Positions 35,894 through 44,956 of a stretch of DNA of 64,000 nucleotides are shown piece by piece. The notes beneath the pieces were generated by a model. That model saw nothing but the letters and a program-made list of their open reading frames with translations. It was not told where the DNA came from and did not search any database. Where the stretch lies: assembly GCA_963736425.1 (NCBI GenBank), contig CAVTOX010000014.1:124001-188000 (forward strand), in the 5' to 3' direction. Made by a program: the position numbers and the translations under genes. Position 1 is the stretch's first letter, and every line of letters starts with the position of its first letter. Source of the stretch: Prado023 sp963736425 (GTDB taxonomy: Bacteria > Actinomycetota > Actinomycetes > S36-B12 > CAIYMF01).

Positions 35894-37339
35894 TCAGCCG
35901 GTGGCCTCGTCGCCGAACCGGACCACCGTGTCGAGGAACTCGTCGACATGTGCCGTGGTCGTGCGGGCGTTGATGAAGCAGGGCCGCAGCACGTAGCTGC
36001 CGTCAACGAACGTCGAGCTCACGACGATCGACGTCTCGCGGACCAGGCGACGCAGGATCCGGGAGTTCACCGCGTCCCAGTCCTGGTCGGCGTCGGTGCG
36101 GTAGCGGAACCCGCAGATCGAGAGCACCGGCTCGGCGAGAACCTCCAGCCTCGGGTGCTCGTGGGCTCGGGCGGCCACATGCCGGGCGAAGTCGTTGTCG
36201 GCAACGATCCTGGCGCGCACGCCCTCCACCCCGAGCTCGCGCAGGATCGCCCACACCATGACGCCGCGCGGGGGAGCGGACAGCTCGACACCGAAGTCGA
36301 AGTAGGGGATGCCCATGCTGTCCAGGCTGGACTGGACGTCGTCGGCGGAGAAGGCGCCCTCGAGGTAGTCGGCCGGCTCCTGGGTGAACGCGCGGTGCAG
36401 GATCGCTCGGTCGCGCACGAAGGTGGCGGCCACCCCCACGGGGGCCCCCAGCCACTTGTGCGGGTCGGTGATGGCCGAGTCGGCCAGCTCGAGTCCGTCG
36501 TAGAGGGGAGCAACGCGATCGTCCAGGATTCCCGGCAGCCCGTAGGCGCCATCGACGTGGAACCACGCCCCGTGGGCATGGGCCAGCTCGCCTGCTCCAC
36601 GCAGGGGGTCGACCGCTCCGGTGTTGGTGGTTCCGGCGGATGCGACGACGGCCACCGGAAGGATGCCGGCCTGCGTGTCGCGGGCCAAGGCCGCCGCGAG
36701 CGCACCGAGGTCCATCCTCCGGTCGGCGTCCACCGGGATCGAGCGCACTGACGCGCGGCCGATGCCCAGGACGCCCGCCGCTCGTTGGACCGTGTGGTGG
36801 GCCTGGGTCGAGGTGTAGATACCGAGCCGGCGCCCGTCGAGGCCCAGGTCGGAGGCATCATGTCCCGACTGTTCAAGGGCATGCTGGCGTGCGGCTCCAA
36901 GAGCGACGAGGTTGGCCGTGGATCCACCGCTGGAGTAGACGCCGCGCATGTGCGGGCCAAGTCCGCAGAGGGCGCCCAGCCACTCGAGCGAGAGCTCCTC
37001 GACCTGGTGGAAGGCGGACATCAGGTTGCGCTGCGGTGCGGCCGCCATCGCCCCGGCGGCCACGGCACAGGGGACAGTCGTCGGCCCGGTGGTGATCCAC
37101 CCCCACGACGTCGGGGAGGTCAGGCGCTGCCCGTGGGCCACGATGAGGCGCACGTACTCCTCGAGGGTGGCATCGGCGCCGATCCCGCGCTCGGGGGCGG
37201 GCCCGGACAGAAGGGACTGCCAGTCGACGTCGGAGGACAGTGCATCGGGCATGCCGGAGGCCAGCCAGTCATCGACCGCTCGACCGACGGTGGACAGGTG
37301 CCCTGCGAAGTTGCCCACCTCGGGGTGGAAGATCGACAT
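35894..37339 (-). CDS. PLP-dependent (group II) amino acid decarboxylase family protein
   Basis: 481 aa. Contains SAFHQVEELSLEWLGALCGL, GVYSSGGSTANLVALGAAR, ASAGTTNTGAVDPL, HVDGAYGLPGIL and SITDPHKWLGAP-like ITDPHKWLGAP with the PLP-binding Lys. These are group II decarboxylase motifs (aromatic amino acid, glutamate or tyrosine decarboxylases). Starts at ATG 37337-37339. Substrate cannot be told from motifs. Some family members are aldehyde synthases, so decarboxylation itself is not certain. Confidence 0.9.
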   Translation of the reverse strand: MSIFHPEVGNFAGHLSTVGRAVDDWLASGMPDALSSDVDWQSLLSGPAPERGIGADATLEEYVRLIVAHGQRLTSPTSWGWITTGPTTVPCAVAAGAMAAAPQRNLMSAFHQVEELSLEWLGALCGLGPHMRGVYSSGGSTANLVALGAARQHALEQSGHDASDLGLDGRRLGIYTSTQAHHTVQRAAGVLGIGRASVRSIPVDADRRMDLGALAAALARDTQAGILPVAVVASAGTTNTGAVDPLRGAGELAHAHGAWFHVDGAYGLPGILDDRVAPLYDGLELADSAITDPHKWLGAPVGVAATFVRDRAILHRAFTQEPADYLEGAFSADDVQSSLDSMGIPYFDFGVELSAPPRGVMVWAILRELGVEGVRARIVADNDFARHVAARAHEHPRLEVLAEPVLSICGFRYRTDADQDWDAVNSRILRRLVRETSIVVSSTFVDGSYVLRPCFINARTTTAHVDEFLDTVVRFGDEATG

Positions 37340-37432
37340 GGTCGGTCACGGTACAGCCCTGCGGGCAGCGGTGCTGGCCGCAGGGGCGGTCGGCTCGCGG
37401 CGGTAAACAAGGGCTGGCTCGTGGCCCGCGGG

Positions 37433-39331
37433 TCAGGGCAGATCCGGGGCCGAGCCGTGTTCCCGACCCACGGCGGCCAGGATCCGTTCGCCGTACCGCT
37501 CAGCCTTGGCTGCACCGATCCCGGGAACGTCGAGCAGCTGCTCGTTCGTGCCGGGACGTCGTGTGGCGATCTCGCGCAGCGTCGCGTCGTGGAACACCAC
37601 GTAGGCCGGGACGCCCTGCTCGTCGGCGATCGACTTGCGCTCGGCGCGAAGGACCTCGAACAGCTCCGCGTCGGGACCGGCCAGGGTGCGGGCCGCAGCT
37701 GCCCCGCTGGATCCGCCCCGCCGTCGCGCCGCCCGCGCTGCCGGCTTCGCAGTGGTGCGCCGCAGGTCGAGTCGGGCCTGACCGCGAAGGACGGGCTCCG
37801 CGGCGTCGGTGACCCGCAGCGCCCCGTAGGCCTGCGAGTCGGCGTTGAGCATCCCCAGGGCCACCAGCTGGCGGGCCACGCCGCGCCAGGCTGTGGCGTC
37901 CAAGTCTGAGCCGACCCCGAATGTGGGCAGCTGGTCGTGGCCGAGCTCGGACATGCGCTGCGACGGCTTGCCCACCAGCAGGTCGATGACGTGCCCCGCA
38001 CCGAAGCGCTGCCCGGTGCGGATCACGCCGGACAGGAACTTCTGGGCCGCGACGGTGCCGTCCCAGATCTCGGGGGGCGTCAGGCACGTGTCGCAGTTGC
38101 CGCACGGACCGGTGCGCTCCCCGAAGTAGTCCAGCAGGACGGCTCGTCGACACGTGGCCGCCTCGCAGTATCCAAGCAGGGCGTCGAGCTTCGCTGCCTC
38201 CACCCGGCGGATCTCGATGGGTGCCTCCGAGGCGTCGATCCAGGACTTCTGCAGCACCACATCGGCCAGGCCGTAGGCCATCCAGGCTTGGGCGGGCTCC
38301 CCGTCGCGGCCCGCGCGACCGGTCTCCTGGTAGTACGCCTCGATGCTCTTGGGCAGGTCCAGATGGGCCACGAACCGGACGTCCGGCTTGTCGATGCCCA
38401 TCCCGAAGGCGATGGTGGCGACCACCACGATGCCGTCCTCGCGCTGGAACCGGTCCTGCGCCGAGCGTCGCGCAGCCTGGTCCAGGCCCGCGTGGTAGGC
38501 CAGCGCGGTCACGCCCTGGTCGTTGAGCCACGCTGCGGTCTGGTCGACCTTCTTGCGCGACGAGCAGTAGACGATCCCGGAGGACCCGATCAGGCTCGGG
38601 TCCTGCTCATCGCCGGCGAGGAATCCGAGCAGCTGGTCGCGGGGGCTGTCCTTCTCCACGACGGTGTAGCGGATGTTCGGGCGGTCGAAGCTGGACAGGA
38701 ACTCCGGTGCGTCTCCGAGCGCGAGCCGGTGACGGATCTCAGCGCGCGTGATCATGTCGGCGGTGGCGGTCAGGGCGACGCGGGGGACATCCGGGAATCG
38801 CTCGGCAAGGACCGACAGGCCCAGGTACTCCGGGCGGAAGTCGTGGCCCCATTGGGACACGCAGTGCGCCTCGTCGATCGCGAACAGCGCGATGCCGTGG
38901 GCCGCGTCGATCCGGTCGAGCTGGGCAAGGAATCCGCCGGTTGTCAGGCGCTCGGGCGCGACGTAGAGCAGGTCGAGCTCGCCGCAGGTCATGGCCCGGA
39001 TGACCTCGGAGGCGCCGGCCGCATCGAGGCTGGAGTTCAGGAACGCGGCGCGCACCCCGAGCAGCCGCATCGCGTCGACCTGGTCCTGCATCAGGGCGAT
39101 CAACGGGGAGACCACAACGCCGAGCCCGGGTCGGACGATGGCCGGCACCTGGTAGCACACCGACTTGCCACCCCCGGTCGGCATCAGGACCAGGGCGTCA
39201 CCACCGGCGACCACCTGCTCGATGATCTCGGCCTGGGCGCCGCGGAACCGGTCGTAGCCGAACACCTCGCGCAGGACGCGCAACGACGGGTCGTCAGTCG
39301 TGGTCGGTTGGGCCGTGACGGGCTGGGTCAT
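37433..39331 (-). CDS. recQ: ATP-dependent DNA helicase RecQ
   Basis: 3'-5' DNA helicase for recombination and repair. 632 aa from ATG 39329-39331. Motif 0 FGYDRFRGAQAEII, Walker A MPTGGGKSVCYQ, DEAH box AIDEAHCVSQWGHDFR, ALTATAD, SSRKKVDQ, QETGRAGRDG, then the RecQ zinc site (Cys-rich YCEAATCRRA and GPCGNCDTC), the RQC winged helix and a C-terminal HRDC domain (ELFEVLRAERKSIADEQGVP, LDVPGIGAAKAERYG). Complete three-part architecture. Divergent from the shikimate dehydrogenase-like gene 196 bp away. Confidence 0.96.
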   Translation of the reverse strand: MTQPVTAQPTTTDDPSLRVLREVFGYDRFRGAQAEIIEQVVAGGDALVLMPTGGGKSVCYQVPAIVRPGLGVVVSPLIALMQDQVDAMRLLGVRAAFLNSSLDAAGASEVIRAMTCGELDLLYVAPERLTTGGFLAQLDRIDAAHGIALFAIDEAHCVSQWGHDFRPEYLGLSVLAERFPDVPRVALTATADMITRAEIRHRLALGDAPEFLSSFDRPNIRYTVVEKDSPRDQLLGFLAGDEQDPSLIGSSGIVYCSSRKKVDQTAAWLNDQGVTALAYHAGLDQAARRSAQDRFQREDGIVVVATIAFGMGIDKPDVRFVAHLDLPKSIEAYYQETGRAGRDGEPAQAWMAYGLADVVLQKSWIDASEAPIEIRRVEAAKLDALLGYCEAATCRRAVLLDYFGERTGPCGNCDTCLTPPEIWDGTVAAQKFLSGVIRTGQRFGAGHVIDLLVGKPSQRMSELGHDQLPTFGVGSDLDATAWRGVARQLVALGMLNADSQAYGALRVTDAAEPVLRGQARLDLRRTTAKPAARAARRRGGSSGAAAARTLAGPDAELFEVLRAERKSIADEQGVPAYVVFHDATLREIATRRPGTNEQLLDVPGIGAAKAERYGERILAAVGREHGSAPDLP

Positions 39332-39527
39332 GGCGTGATTGTCCCCCGGCGGCCTGACAACTGTGGAGACGAGTGGTGCAGCTCTCGACCAGGCCGGGGT
39401 CCATGTGCGGCAGAAGTGATCCTGCCCCGCGGCGTCACGCGTACCGGGTGGAATTCCGACGAGGTGCGGCGCAATCATGGGTGCGCGGCAGAGGAGCCGC
39501 ATCTGAGCCCAGGAGGACGTGGCGGCG

Positions 39528-40352
39528 ATGGACATCACGGCGATCACCAAGGACACGCAGCTGTGCATCTCCCTGTCCGGACGGCCGAGCAACCTCGGCA
39601 CCCGGTTCCACAACCACCTGTACGCCGAGCTTGGCCTGGACTACGTCTACAAGGCGTTCACGACGACGGACCTGCCCGCGGCCGTGGGCGGGATCCGAGC
39701 GCTGGGCATCAGGGGCGCAGGGGTCTCCATGCCGTTCAAGGAGGACGTGATCGAGCTGGTCGACTCGATGGACGAGTCCGCCCTGGCGATCAACTCGGTG
39801 AACACGATCGTGAACACCGACGGGCACCTGCGGGCGTACAACACCGACTACGTGGCTGTTGTGAGCCTGCTGCGCGACCACGGCGTTGCCCCGGATTCCA
39901 CGTTCGCGGTGCTGGGCAGTGGGGGGATGGCGCGCGCGGTCGTGGCGGCGCTGCGGGACTCGGGCTTCGCCGACGGGGTCGTGGTGGCGCGCAACGAGGG
40001 CACGGGTCGTCCGCTGGCCGAGGAGTACGGCTATCGGTGGCGACCCGAGGTGGGATCCGGACGTCCGGCGCTGGTGATCAACGCGACCCCGGTCGGTATG
40101 TCCGGCGGGCCGGCCGCCGAGGACCTCCCCGTCGAACCGGCCGTCGTCGACGCCGCCGGGACCGTGTTCGAGGTGGTGGCCATGCCGATCGAGACGCCGT
40201 TGGTCCGCCGTGCCCGTGAGCAGGGCGCCACGGTGATCACGGGCGCGGAGGTGCAGGCGCTGCAGGCCGCCGAGCAGTTCGTCCTCTACACCGGGATCAG
40301 GCCGACAGGGGAGCAGCTCGCCCGCGCCGCCGAGTTCTCCCGAGCCTGCTAG
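39528..40352 (+). CDS. Shikimate 5-dehydrogenase-like protein
   Basis: 274 aa from ATG 39528-39530, with AGGAGGA 10 bp upstream; GTG 39519 is too close to that site. N-terminal substrate domain with ISLSGRPSNLGTRFHNHLY, GAGVSMPFKED (catalytic Lys) and INSVNTIVNTDG; then the NADP domain with LGSGGMARAVVAALRDSG and INATPVGM. SLSGRPSNLG differs from the SPxSxS of true AroE, so it may be a YdiB-like or otherwise specialised paralogue. No aro operon nearby. Confidence 0.88.
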   Translation: MDITAITKDTQLCISLSGRPSNLGTRFHNHLYAELGLDYVYKAFTTTDLPAAVGGIRALGIRGAGVSMPFKEDVIELVDSMDESALAINSVNTIVNTDGHLRAYNTDYVAVVSLLRDHGVAPDSTFAVLGSGGMARAVVAALRDSGFADGVVVARNEGTGRPLAEEYGYRWRPEVGSGRPALVINATPVGMSGGPAAEDLPVEPAVVDAAGTVFEVVAMPIETPLVRRAREQGATVITGAEVQALQAAEQFVLYTGIRPTGEQLARAAEFSRAC

Positions 40353-40355
40353 CGA

Positions 40356-41141
40356 CTACCCCTGGCTCTGGGGGAAGTGCCCGAGGAAGAACATGCCGCC
40401 CGTCGGGTCGATGACACCGCCGAAGCGGCCCGGGCCCATGTCCATCGCGGGCAGGAACACCGACCCCCCGAGGGACTCGGCCAGCGCGAGGGAGGTGTCG
40501 CAGTCCTCGACGGCGAAGTACACGGCCCAGAAGCTCGGTACCTCGTCGGGGACCCCCGCAGGCATGCTCATCGCCCCACAGATCATCATCGGCTCAGCAT
40601 CGGGCACCGGGACGGAGCCCATCTGGTAGCCGGTGTCGCCGGGGCCTTCGGCCCAGGACCATCCGAAGACGCTGGTGTAGAACTCCATCGCGGATCCGAG
40701 GTCACGGGTCTGCAGCTCGTTCCACGTCAGCGATCCGGGTGCGTTGAACAGTTCGGCTCCCTGGTGGTCCATCGGCTGCCACAGCCCGACGACGGCTCCG
40801 GAGGGATCGGCGATCATCGCCATCCGGCCCTGGCTCATGATGTCCATCGCAGGGGCGATGACCTGGCCGCCGGCCCCCGGCACCGCCGCCAGGATCACGT
40901 CGGCGTCCGCCACCATCACGTACGAGCTCCACACGACGGGCATCTCCGGGCCGCCGGGGGGCATCGGACCCAGGCCGGCCACACGCTTTCCGCCCTTGTG
41001 GAACTGCGTGTACGCGTAGTCCGGCCCCATCGGCATGTCCACGCTGGTCCAGCCGAACAGCCCGCCGTAGAAGGCCTTCGCGGCGGGCACGTCGGTGGTC
41101 ATGAGGTCGATCCAGCCGAACGATCCCTGTGTCAGTTCCAT
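40356..41141 (-). CDS. VOC-family protein with two glyoxalase-like domains
   Basis: 261 aa with two tandem vicinal-oxygen-chelate modules: FGWIDLMTTDVPAAKAFYGG...FGWTSVDMPM (1-125) and LTWNELQTRDLGSAMEFYTS...FGWSWAEG (135-257). Each ends with a DPxGA or DPTGGMFFLG strand. Proteins of this two-module type include the mycobacterial Cfp30B (from memory). Metal and substrate unknown. Convergent with the shikimate dehydrogenase-like gene (3 bp). Confidence 0.9.
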   Translation of the reverse strand: MELTQGSFGWIDLMTTDVPAAKAFYGGLFGWTSVDMPMGPDYAYTQFHKGGKRVAGLGPMPPGGPEMPVVWSSYVMVADADVILAAVPGAGGQVIAPAMDIMSQGRMAMIADPSGAVVGLWQPMDHQGAELFNAPGSLTWNELQTRDLGSAMEFYTSVFGWSWAEGPGDTGYQMGSVPVPDAEPMMICGAMSMPAGVPDEVPSFWAVYFAVEDCDTSLALAESLGGSVFLPAMDMGPGRFGGVIDPTGGMFFLGHFPQSQG

Positions 41142-41186
41142 GGGGGGACGCTAGACCCGCGGGGCCTTCGAGCGGAAGCCTCGGGG

Positions 41187-42158
41187 TCAGATGGTGATCA
41201 CGACCTTGCCACGGGCCCTTCCCTGCTCGATGTGCCGGATGGCGTCGGGGACCTCGGCCAGGGGGTAGCTGCGCTCGATCACCGGCGTGACCTGGCCGGC
41301 CTCGATCATGTCCTTCAGGACGAGCATGTCCGCGGCGTTCTCCGAGGCGGTCACGGACCGCAGGTCCTGGCTGACGAACGGCGAGAGCATCGGCGCGCGC
41401 AGCATGCGGTCGAAACCGCCGAGCCAGCGCCCGCCGGTCTCCCCGCCCACGATCGCGACCGTGCCGGTGGGGGTCAGGGCCCGGCGCAGGCGGGCCAGCG
41501 AGGCGTTGCCGCCGATGTCCACGATCACGTCGTAGCGGGTGTCTCCGGCGGCGAAGTCCTCGGCCGTGTAGTCGATGACCTCATCGGCGCCGATCGCCCG
41601 CACCAGGTCCACCTTCGACGTGCTGGCGACGCCGGTCACGTGCGCCCCGAAGGCCTTGGCCACCTGCACCGCGTAGGTGCCCACCCCGCCCGATGCGCCG
41701 ATGACCAGCACCTTCTGTCCAGCCTGGACCCGCGCCACGTCGCGCAGCGACTGAAGGGCCGTCAGGCCGGAGATCGCGATCGCGGCGGCCTGCTCGAAGC
41801 TGAGGTTCGCCGGCTTCGGAGCGAGCTTGTCCTCCGGGGCGACAGCGTACTCGGCGAAGGTGCCCTTGCCGATGCCGAACACCTCGTCGCCGGGGGCGAA
41901 GCTGGTCACGTCCTTGCCGACCGCCTCCACGACCCCGGCCAGATCCATGCCCGGGACCGGGTTCTTCGGCGCCCGGACCCCGTACCCCGCGATGCGGATC
42001 GGGTAGGGCAGTCCCGCCATCAGGTGCCACACGCCGCGATCCACCCCCGCGGCATGGACACGTACCAGCACCTGGTCGTCGGCGATCTGCGGTCGGTCGA
42101 TGTCCCTGAGCTCGAGGACGTCGGCCGAGCCGTAGGTGTCCTGGACGATTGCCTTCAT
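41187..42158 (-). CDS. NADP-dependent medium-chain oxidoreductase (zinc-free type)
   Basis: 323 aa quinone oxidoreductase-like MDR protein. N-terminal GroES-like domain: MKAIVQDTYGSADVLELRDI, VHAAGVDRGVWHLMAG, GMDLAGVVEAVGKDV; Rossmann domain: GQKVLVIGASGGVGTYAVQV and VIVDIGGNASLARL. No structural-zinc Cys cluster. Divergent from a TetR gene; the 143-bp intergenic region holds palindromes and repeats, so it is probably that regulator's target. Confidence 0.92.
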   Translation of the reverse strand: MKAIVQDTYGSADVLELRDIDRPQIADDQVLVRVHAAGVDRGVWHLMAGLPYPIRIAGYGVRAPKNPVPGMDLAGVVEAVGKDVTSFAPGDEVFGIGKGTFAEYAVAPEDKLAPKPANLSFEQAAAIAISGLTALQSLRDVARVQAGQKVLVIGASGGVGTYAVQVAKAFGAHVTGVASTSKVDLVRAIGADEVIDYTAEDFAAGDTRYDVIVDIGGNASLARLRRALTPTGTVAIVGGETGGRWLGGFDRMLRAPMLSPFVSQDLRSVTASENAADMLVLKDMIEAGQVTPVIERSYPLAEVPDAIRHIEQGRARGKVVITI

Positions 42159-42203
42159 GGGGTGCTCCTTGAGTTGGGGGCTCTTGCCCCACGTCAGGCG
42201 TAC

Positions 42204-42274
42204 TTACGTTGTACGCTTACGCAGTAAGTTACACGAGTCGCGCCACAACGTCCAACTGCCGCGCTTACGTTGTA
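42204..42274. promoter_or_regulatory. Divergent promoter/operator region for the oxidoreductase and TetR
   Basis: Perfect palindrome CTTAC-GCA-GTAAG at 42216-42228, flanked by wider ACTTAC/GTAAGT arms. The 10-mer TTACGTTGTA occurs twice, at 42204-42213 and 42265-42274. All lie in the 143 bp between divergent starts, in sequence less G/C-rich than the flanks. Confidence 0.65.
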
Positions 42275-42301
42275 TGTTCAGTGCGATCGAGGAGGGACAC
42301 G

Positions 42302-43153
42302 ATGTCGACCGATGCGGCACGGACCACGCAGGCGCGCGTCCCCCTGACTCGCGAGCGGATCCTGCGTGCTGCCATCTGCCTGGCGGATGGGGGCGGGATC
42401 GACTCCCTGACGATGCGCGGGCTCGGCAGCGCGCTCGGAGTCGAGGCGATGTCGCTCTACAACCACGTCACCAACAAGGACGACCTCCTCGATGGCATGG
42501 TCGACGTGGTCGTGGGCGACATCGACGTCCCGCCGGCCGGGACGCCCTGGCGCACCGCCATGCGCGCACGATGCATCTCGGCCCACGGGATGCTCCTGGC
42601 GCACCCCTGGGCGGCGATGCAGATCACCTCGCGCTACAGCATCGGCCCGGGGATGACGCGCTACCTCGACGCCACGCTGGGTCGCCTGCGCGAGGGAGGG
42701 TTCTCGATCGAGGGGGCGCTCGACGCGTGGAACGCCCTCGACAGCCACCTGTACGGGTTCACGCTCCAGGAGCTCAATCTGCCGTTCGAGGTCGAGGAGT
42801 CGTCCGCGGTCTCGGCCTCGGTCCTGCCGCAGATCCCGGCCGATCAGTTCCCGCACGTGGTGGAGGTCATCGGGCATGTGATGGCCCACGGCCGCCGGGA
42901 GGACTTCCTGTTCGGCCTCGACCTGATCCTCGACGGCCTGGAACGAAGCTTGGCGGGGCGGCAGCATAGGCTATTGACAGTAGCCAAAAAGCTAAGTACA
43001 GTAGCCATATGGAGATCACCACGAATGTCGAGTACATCACCCGTACCGACGGCCGCGTCGCGTTCGACGTCGACGGCGCCGGCCCGCTGGTCGTCCTGGT
43101 CCCTGGGATGGGCGACCTGCGCAGCACCTATCGGCACCTTGCCCCGAAGCTGA
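42302..43153 (+). CDS. TetR-family transcriptional regulator
   Basis: Starts at ATG 42302 with GGAGGGA upstream. HTH: LTRERILRAAICLADGGGID, SLTMRGLGSALGVEAMSLYN, HVTNKDDLLDGMVDVV; TetR_C-type ligand domain to about residue 218 (DFLFGLDLILDGLERSLAG). As given, the frame continues to 43153, overlapping the next gene by 145 nt with unrelated sequence. If GGGG at 42955-42958 is one base too long the stop becomes TGA 42975-42977 (~224 aa), which is more natural. Likely represses the divergent oxidoreductase. Confidence 0.85.
   Translation: MSTDAARTTQARVPLTRERILRAAICLADGGGIDSLTMRGLGSALGVEAMSLYNHVTNKDDLLDGMVDVVVGDIDVPPAGTPWRTAMRARCISAHGMLLAHPWAAMQITSRYSIGPGMTRYLDATLGRLREGGFSIEGALDAWNALDSHLYGFTLQELNLPFEVEESSAVSASVLPQIPADQFPHVVEVIGHVMAHGRREDFLFGLDLILDGLERSLAGRQHRLLTVAKKLSTVAIWRSPRMSSTSPVPTAASRSTSTAPARWSSWSLGWATCAAPIGTLPRS
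42974..43008 (+). promoter_or_regulatory. Promoter for the hydrolase gene with phased direct repeats
   Basis: Consensus-like -35 TTGACA (42974-42979), 17-bp spacer, -10 TACAGT (42997-43002). The ATG at 43009 is 6 bp after the -10, so the mRNA is probably leaderless. ACAGTAGCCA is repeated exactly at 42977-42986 and 42998-43007 (21-bp spacing, two helix turns), and TAGC/GCTA form an inverted repeat in the spacer. Confidence 0.7.
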
Positions 43154-43830
43154 GGGCAGCCGGCTACCGGGTCGCGGTCACCGACCTGCGCGGCCACGGC
43201 GACAGCGACGCCACATTCAGCGTCTTCGGGGACGAGGCGACCGCGGGGGACCTCATCGCGTTGGTCGAGCACCTCGGCGGCCCCGCCCTGCTGGTCGGCA
43301 ACTCGTTGGGGGCAGGTGCGGCCGCCCTGGTTGCCGCGCTGCGCCCGGAACTGGTCAGCGGGTTGGTCCTGATGGGGCCGTTCGTTCGGGACCCCGAGCA
43401 GGGTCTCGCGACCCGCCTCATGCTGCGGGTGGCGATGGCCCGCCCGTGGGGAGCGCGAGCGTGGATCTCCTACCTGCCCACGCTCAACGCGGGTGATCGT
43501 CCGGAGGACTTCGACGCCCACCTTGCCGCGATCTCGCACAGCCTGTCCCGTCCGGGATACGCGCGCGCCTTCCTGCAGACCACGCGCCAGACGACGCACG
43601 CACTGGTCGAGTCGCGCCTTGCCGACGTGAGTGCCCCCACCCTGGTGATCATGGGGGAGTTGGACCCTGACTGGGCTGATCCGGCCGCTGAGGCCCAATG
43701 GATCGCCACGACGCTCAGCGGCGACGTCGTGATGGTCCCTGACGCCGGCCACTACCCGCAGTCCCAGCAGCCCGGAATCGCGGCCGAGTCGATCCTGGCC
43801 TTCCTCGCCCGGGTGGCCACGCGTGCCTAG
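43009..43830 (+). CDS. Alpha/beta-fold hydrolase
   Basis: 273 aa. Features: VVLVPGMGDLRSTYRHLAP (oxyanion-hole region), DLRGHGDSDATF, nucleophile elbow GNSLGAGAA with Ser, acid region MGELDPDWADP and catalytic His in PDAGHYPQ. Typical esterase/epoxide-hydrolase-like fold. ATG 43009 has no ribosome-binding site and lies at the expected transcription start. The gene overlaps the downstream TetR by 8 nt, so both are co-transcribed. Confidence 0.92.
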   Translation: MEITTNVEYITRTDGRVAFDVDGAGPLVVLVPGMGDLRSTYRHLAPKLRAAGYRVAVTDLRGHGDSDATFSVFGDEATAGDLIALVEHLGGPALLVGNSLGAGAAALVAALRPELVSGLVLMGPFVRDPEQGLATRLMLRVAMARPWGARAWISYLPTLNAGDRPEDFDAHLAAISHSLSRPGYARAFLQTTRQTTHALVESRLADVSAPTLVIMGELDPDWADPAAEAQWIATTLSGDVVMVPDAGHYPQSQQPGIAAESILAFLARVATRA

Positions 43831-44386
43831 GGCCGGGCTGACCCCCGAGCGGGTGATCGACGAGGCCCAGGCCCTCAGCGACGAGGTGGGCCTGGACGCC
43901 CTGACGCTGGCCGCCCTGGCGAACCGGCTCGGAGTGCGCCAGCCCTCGCTCTACAAGCACGTCGACGGAAGCGACGCCCTGCGCCGCGCCCTGTCCGTGC
44001 GCGCCAAGCAGGAGCTGGCCGGCGTGCTCGCGCGTGCCGCCGTCGGCAGGTCGGGCGACGACGCGATCGCCGCCCTCGCCGACGCCTACCGCACGTGGGC
44101 CCGTGCCCATCCCGGGCGCTACCAGTCGACCGTGGTCGCGCCCACCCCGGGGGACGCCGACGACGAGGCCGCCAGCCTGGCTGTCGTGTCCGTCCTGCTC
44201 GACATCCTCGCCGGGTACGGCCTGACCGGGGACGACGCGATCCATGCAACTCGCGCTGTGCGCGCTGCGCTGCACGGCTTCGTCAGCATCGAGGCGGCGG
44301 GTGGCTTCGGGATGCCGATCGACGTCGATGAGAGCTTCGCCCGTCTGGTGGCCAGCATCACCCGGGGGATCGCCGGCCCAACCTGA
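43823..44386 (+). CDS. TetR-family transcriptional regulator
   Basis: 187 aa from GTG 43823, inside the end of the hydrolase gene. HTH: LTPERVIDEAQALSDEVGLD, ALTLAALANRLGVRQPSLYK, HVDGSDALRRALSV; C-terminal WHG/TetR_C domain with AIAALADAYRTWARAHPGRY and RAVRAALHGFVSIEAAGGFG. Coupled to the hydrolase gene, so it is probably its autoregulated repressor acting at the repeats before 43009. Confidence 0.92.
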   Translation: MPRAGLTPERVIDEAQALSDEVGLDALTLAALANRLGVRQPSLYKHVDGSDALRRALSVRAKQELAGVLARAAVGRSGDDAIAALADAYRTWARAHPGRYQSTVVAPTPGDADDEAASLAVVSVLLDILAGYGLTGDDAIHATRAVRAALHGFVSIEAAGGFGMPIDVDESFARLVASITRGIAGPT

Positions 44387-44473
44387 TACCCCCAGGGGTC
44401 TTCCCGGGACTTGCCAGGGATGGCTAGCCTCCCCTCATCCCGGATGGATTGCCGGGTATCACAGGGAGGCCTG

Positions 44474-44677
44474 ATGGCGCTGTTGACCGTCTCGCTGGCG
44501 GCAGTCGGCCTCGCCGCCTCCACCCTTCTCGTCGCCGGGTCCTCGCGCATCGAACCCGTCGAGGTCGGGCCTGACGCGATCGTCTGCCAGAACGTCGAGT
44601 ACGGCTACCAGAGGACTCTTCCGGCCGACTCCCACTGCTCACCGCGGACTGAGTTCGAGGTCACGCCGAGCCCCTGA
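44474..44677 (+). CDS. Small exported or membrane-anchored protein, unknown
   Basis: 67 aa from ATG 44474 with GGGAGG upstream. A hydrophobic N-terminus (ALLTVSLAAVGLAASTLLVAG) could be a signal peptide or anchor; the rest is short and polar with two Cys (IVCQNVEYG, SHCSPR) that could form a disulfide. No recognised family. Its good ribosome site and separate position support a real gene, but with moderate confidence. Confidence 0.55.
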   Translation: MALLTVSLAAVGLAASTLLVAGSSRIEPVEVGPDAIVCQNVEYGYQRTLPADSHCSPRTEFEVTPSP

Positions 44678-44719
44678 CCGGGGCGGCTCAGCGGCCGAGC
44701 CGGGATCCGGACCGCCGGG

Positions 44720-44932
44720 TCACTGCGCAGGATGCAGGCTCATGGGTCCGTAGACCAGCCGGCCGTCCTCGAACAGGGTCACGGCGTCGATGCCTTCGGT
44801 CACCAGGTTGCGCCACTCCTCGCCAACCCACGTCTCGGCGTCGGCTTGCGTGGGGAAGCCATCGGACGGCTGGGTTGCGGACTCAGGGATCGGTGCACCC
44901 TGCGCGGCGTGGTACTGCCAGGTCCAGCTCAT
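44720..44932 (-). CDS. Small conserved actinobacterial protein, unknown function
   Basis: 70 aa: MSWTWQYHAAQG, FPTQADAETWVGEEWRNLV, GIDAVTLFEDGRLVYGPMSL. The pattern of a Trp-rich start, a DAExWxGExWR helix and a VTLxxDGRxVYGPMSL end is found in many small actinobacterial proteins (from memory). No signal or membrane segment. GGAGGAG upstream of ATG 44930-44932. 24 bp downstream of the aldo/keto reductase and probably in one unit with it. Confidence 0.8.
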   Translation of the reverse strand: MSWTWQYHAAQGAPIPESATQPSDGFPTQADAETWVGEEWRNLVTEGIDAVTLFEDGRLVYGPMSLHPAQ

Positions 44933-44956
44933 CGGGCTCCTCCTACGAGTGGGTGA

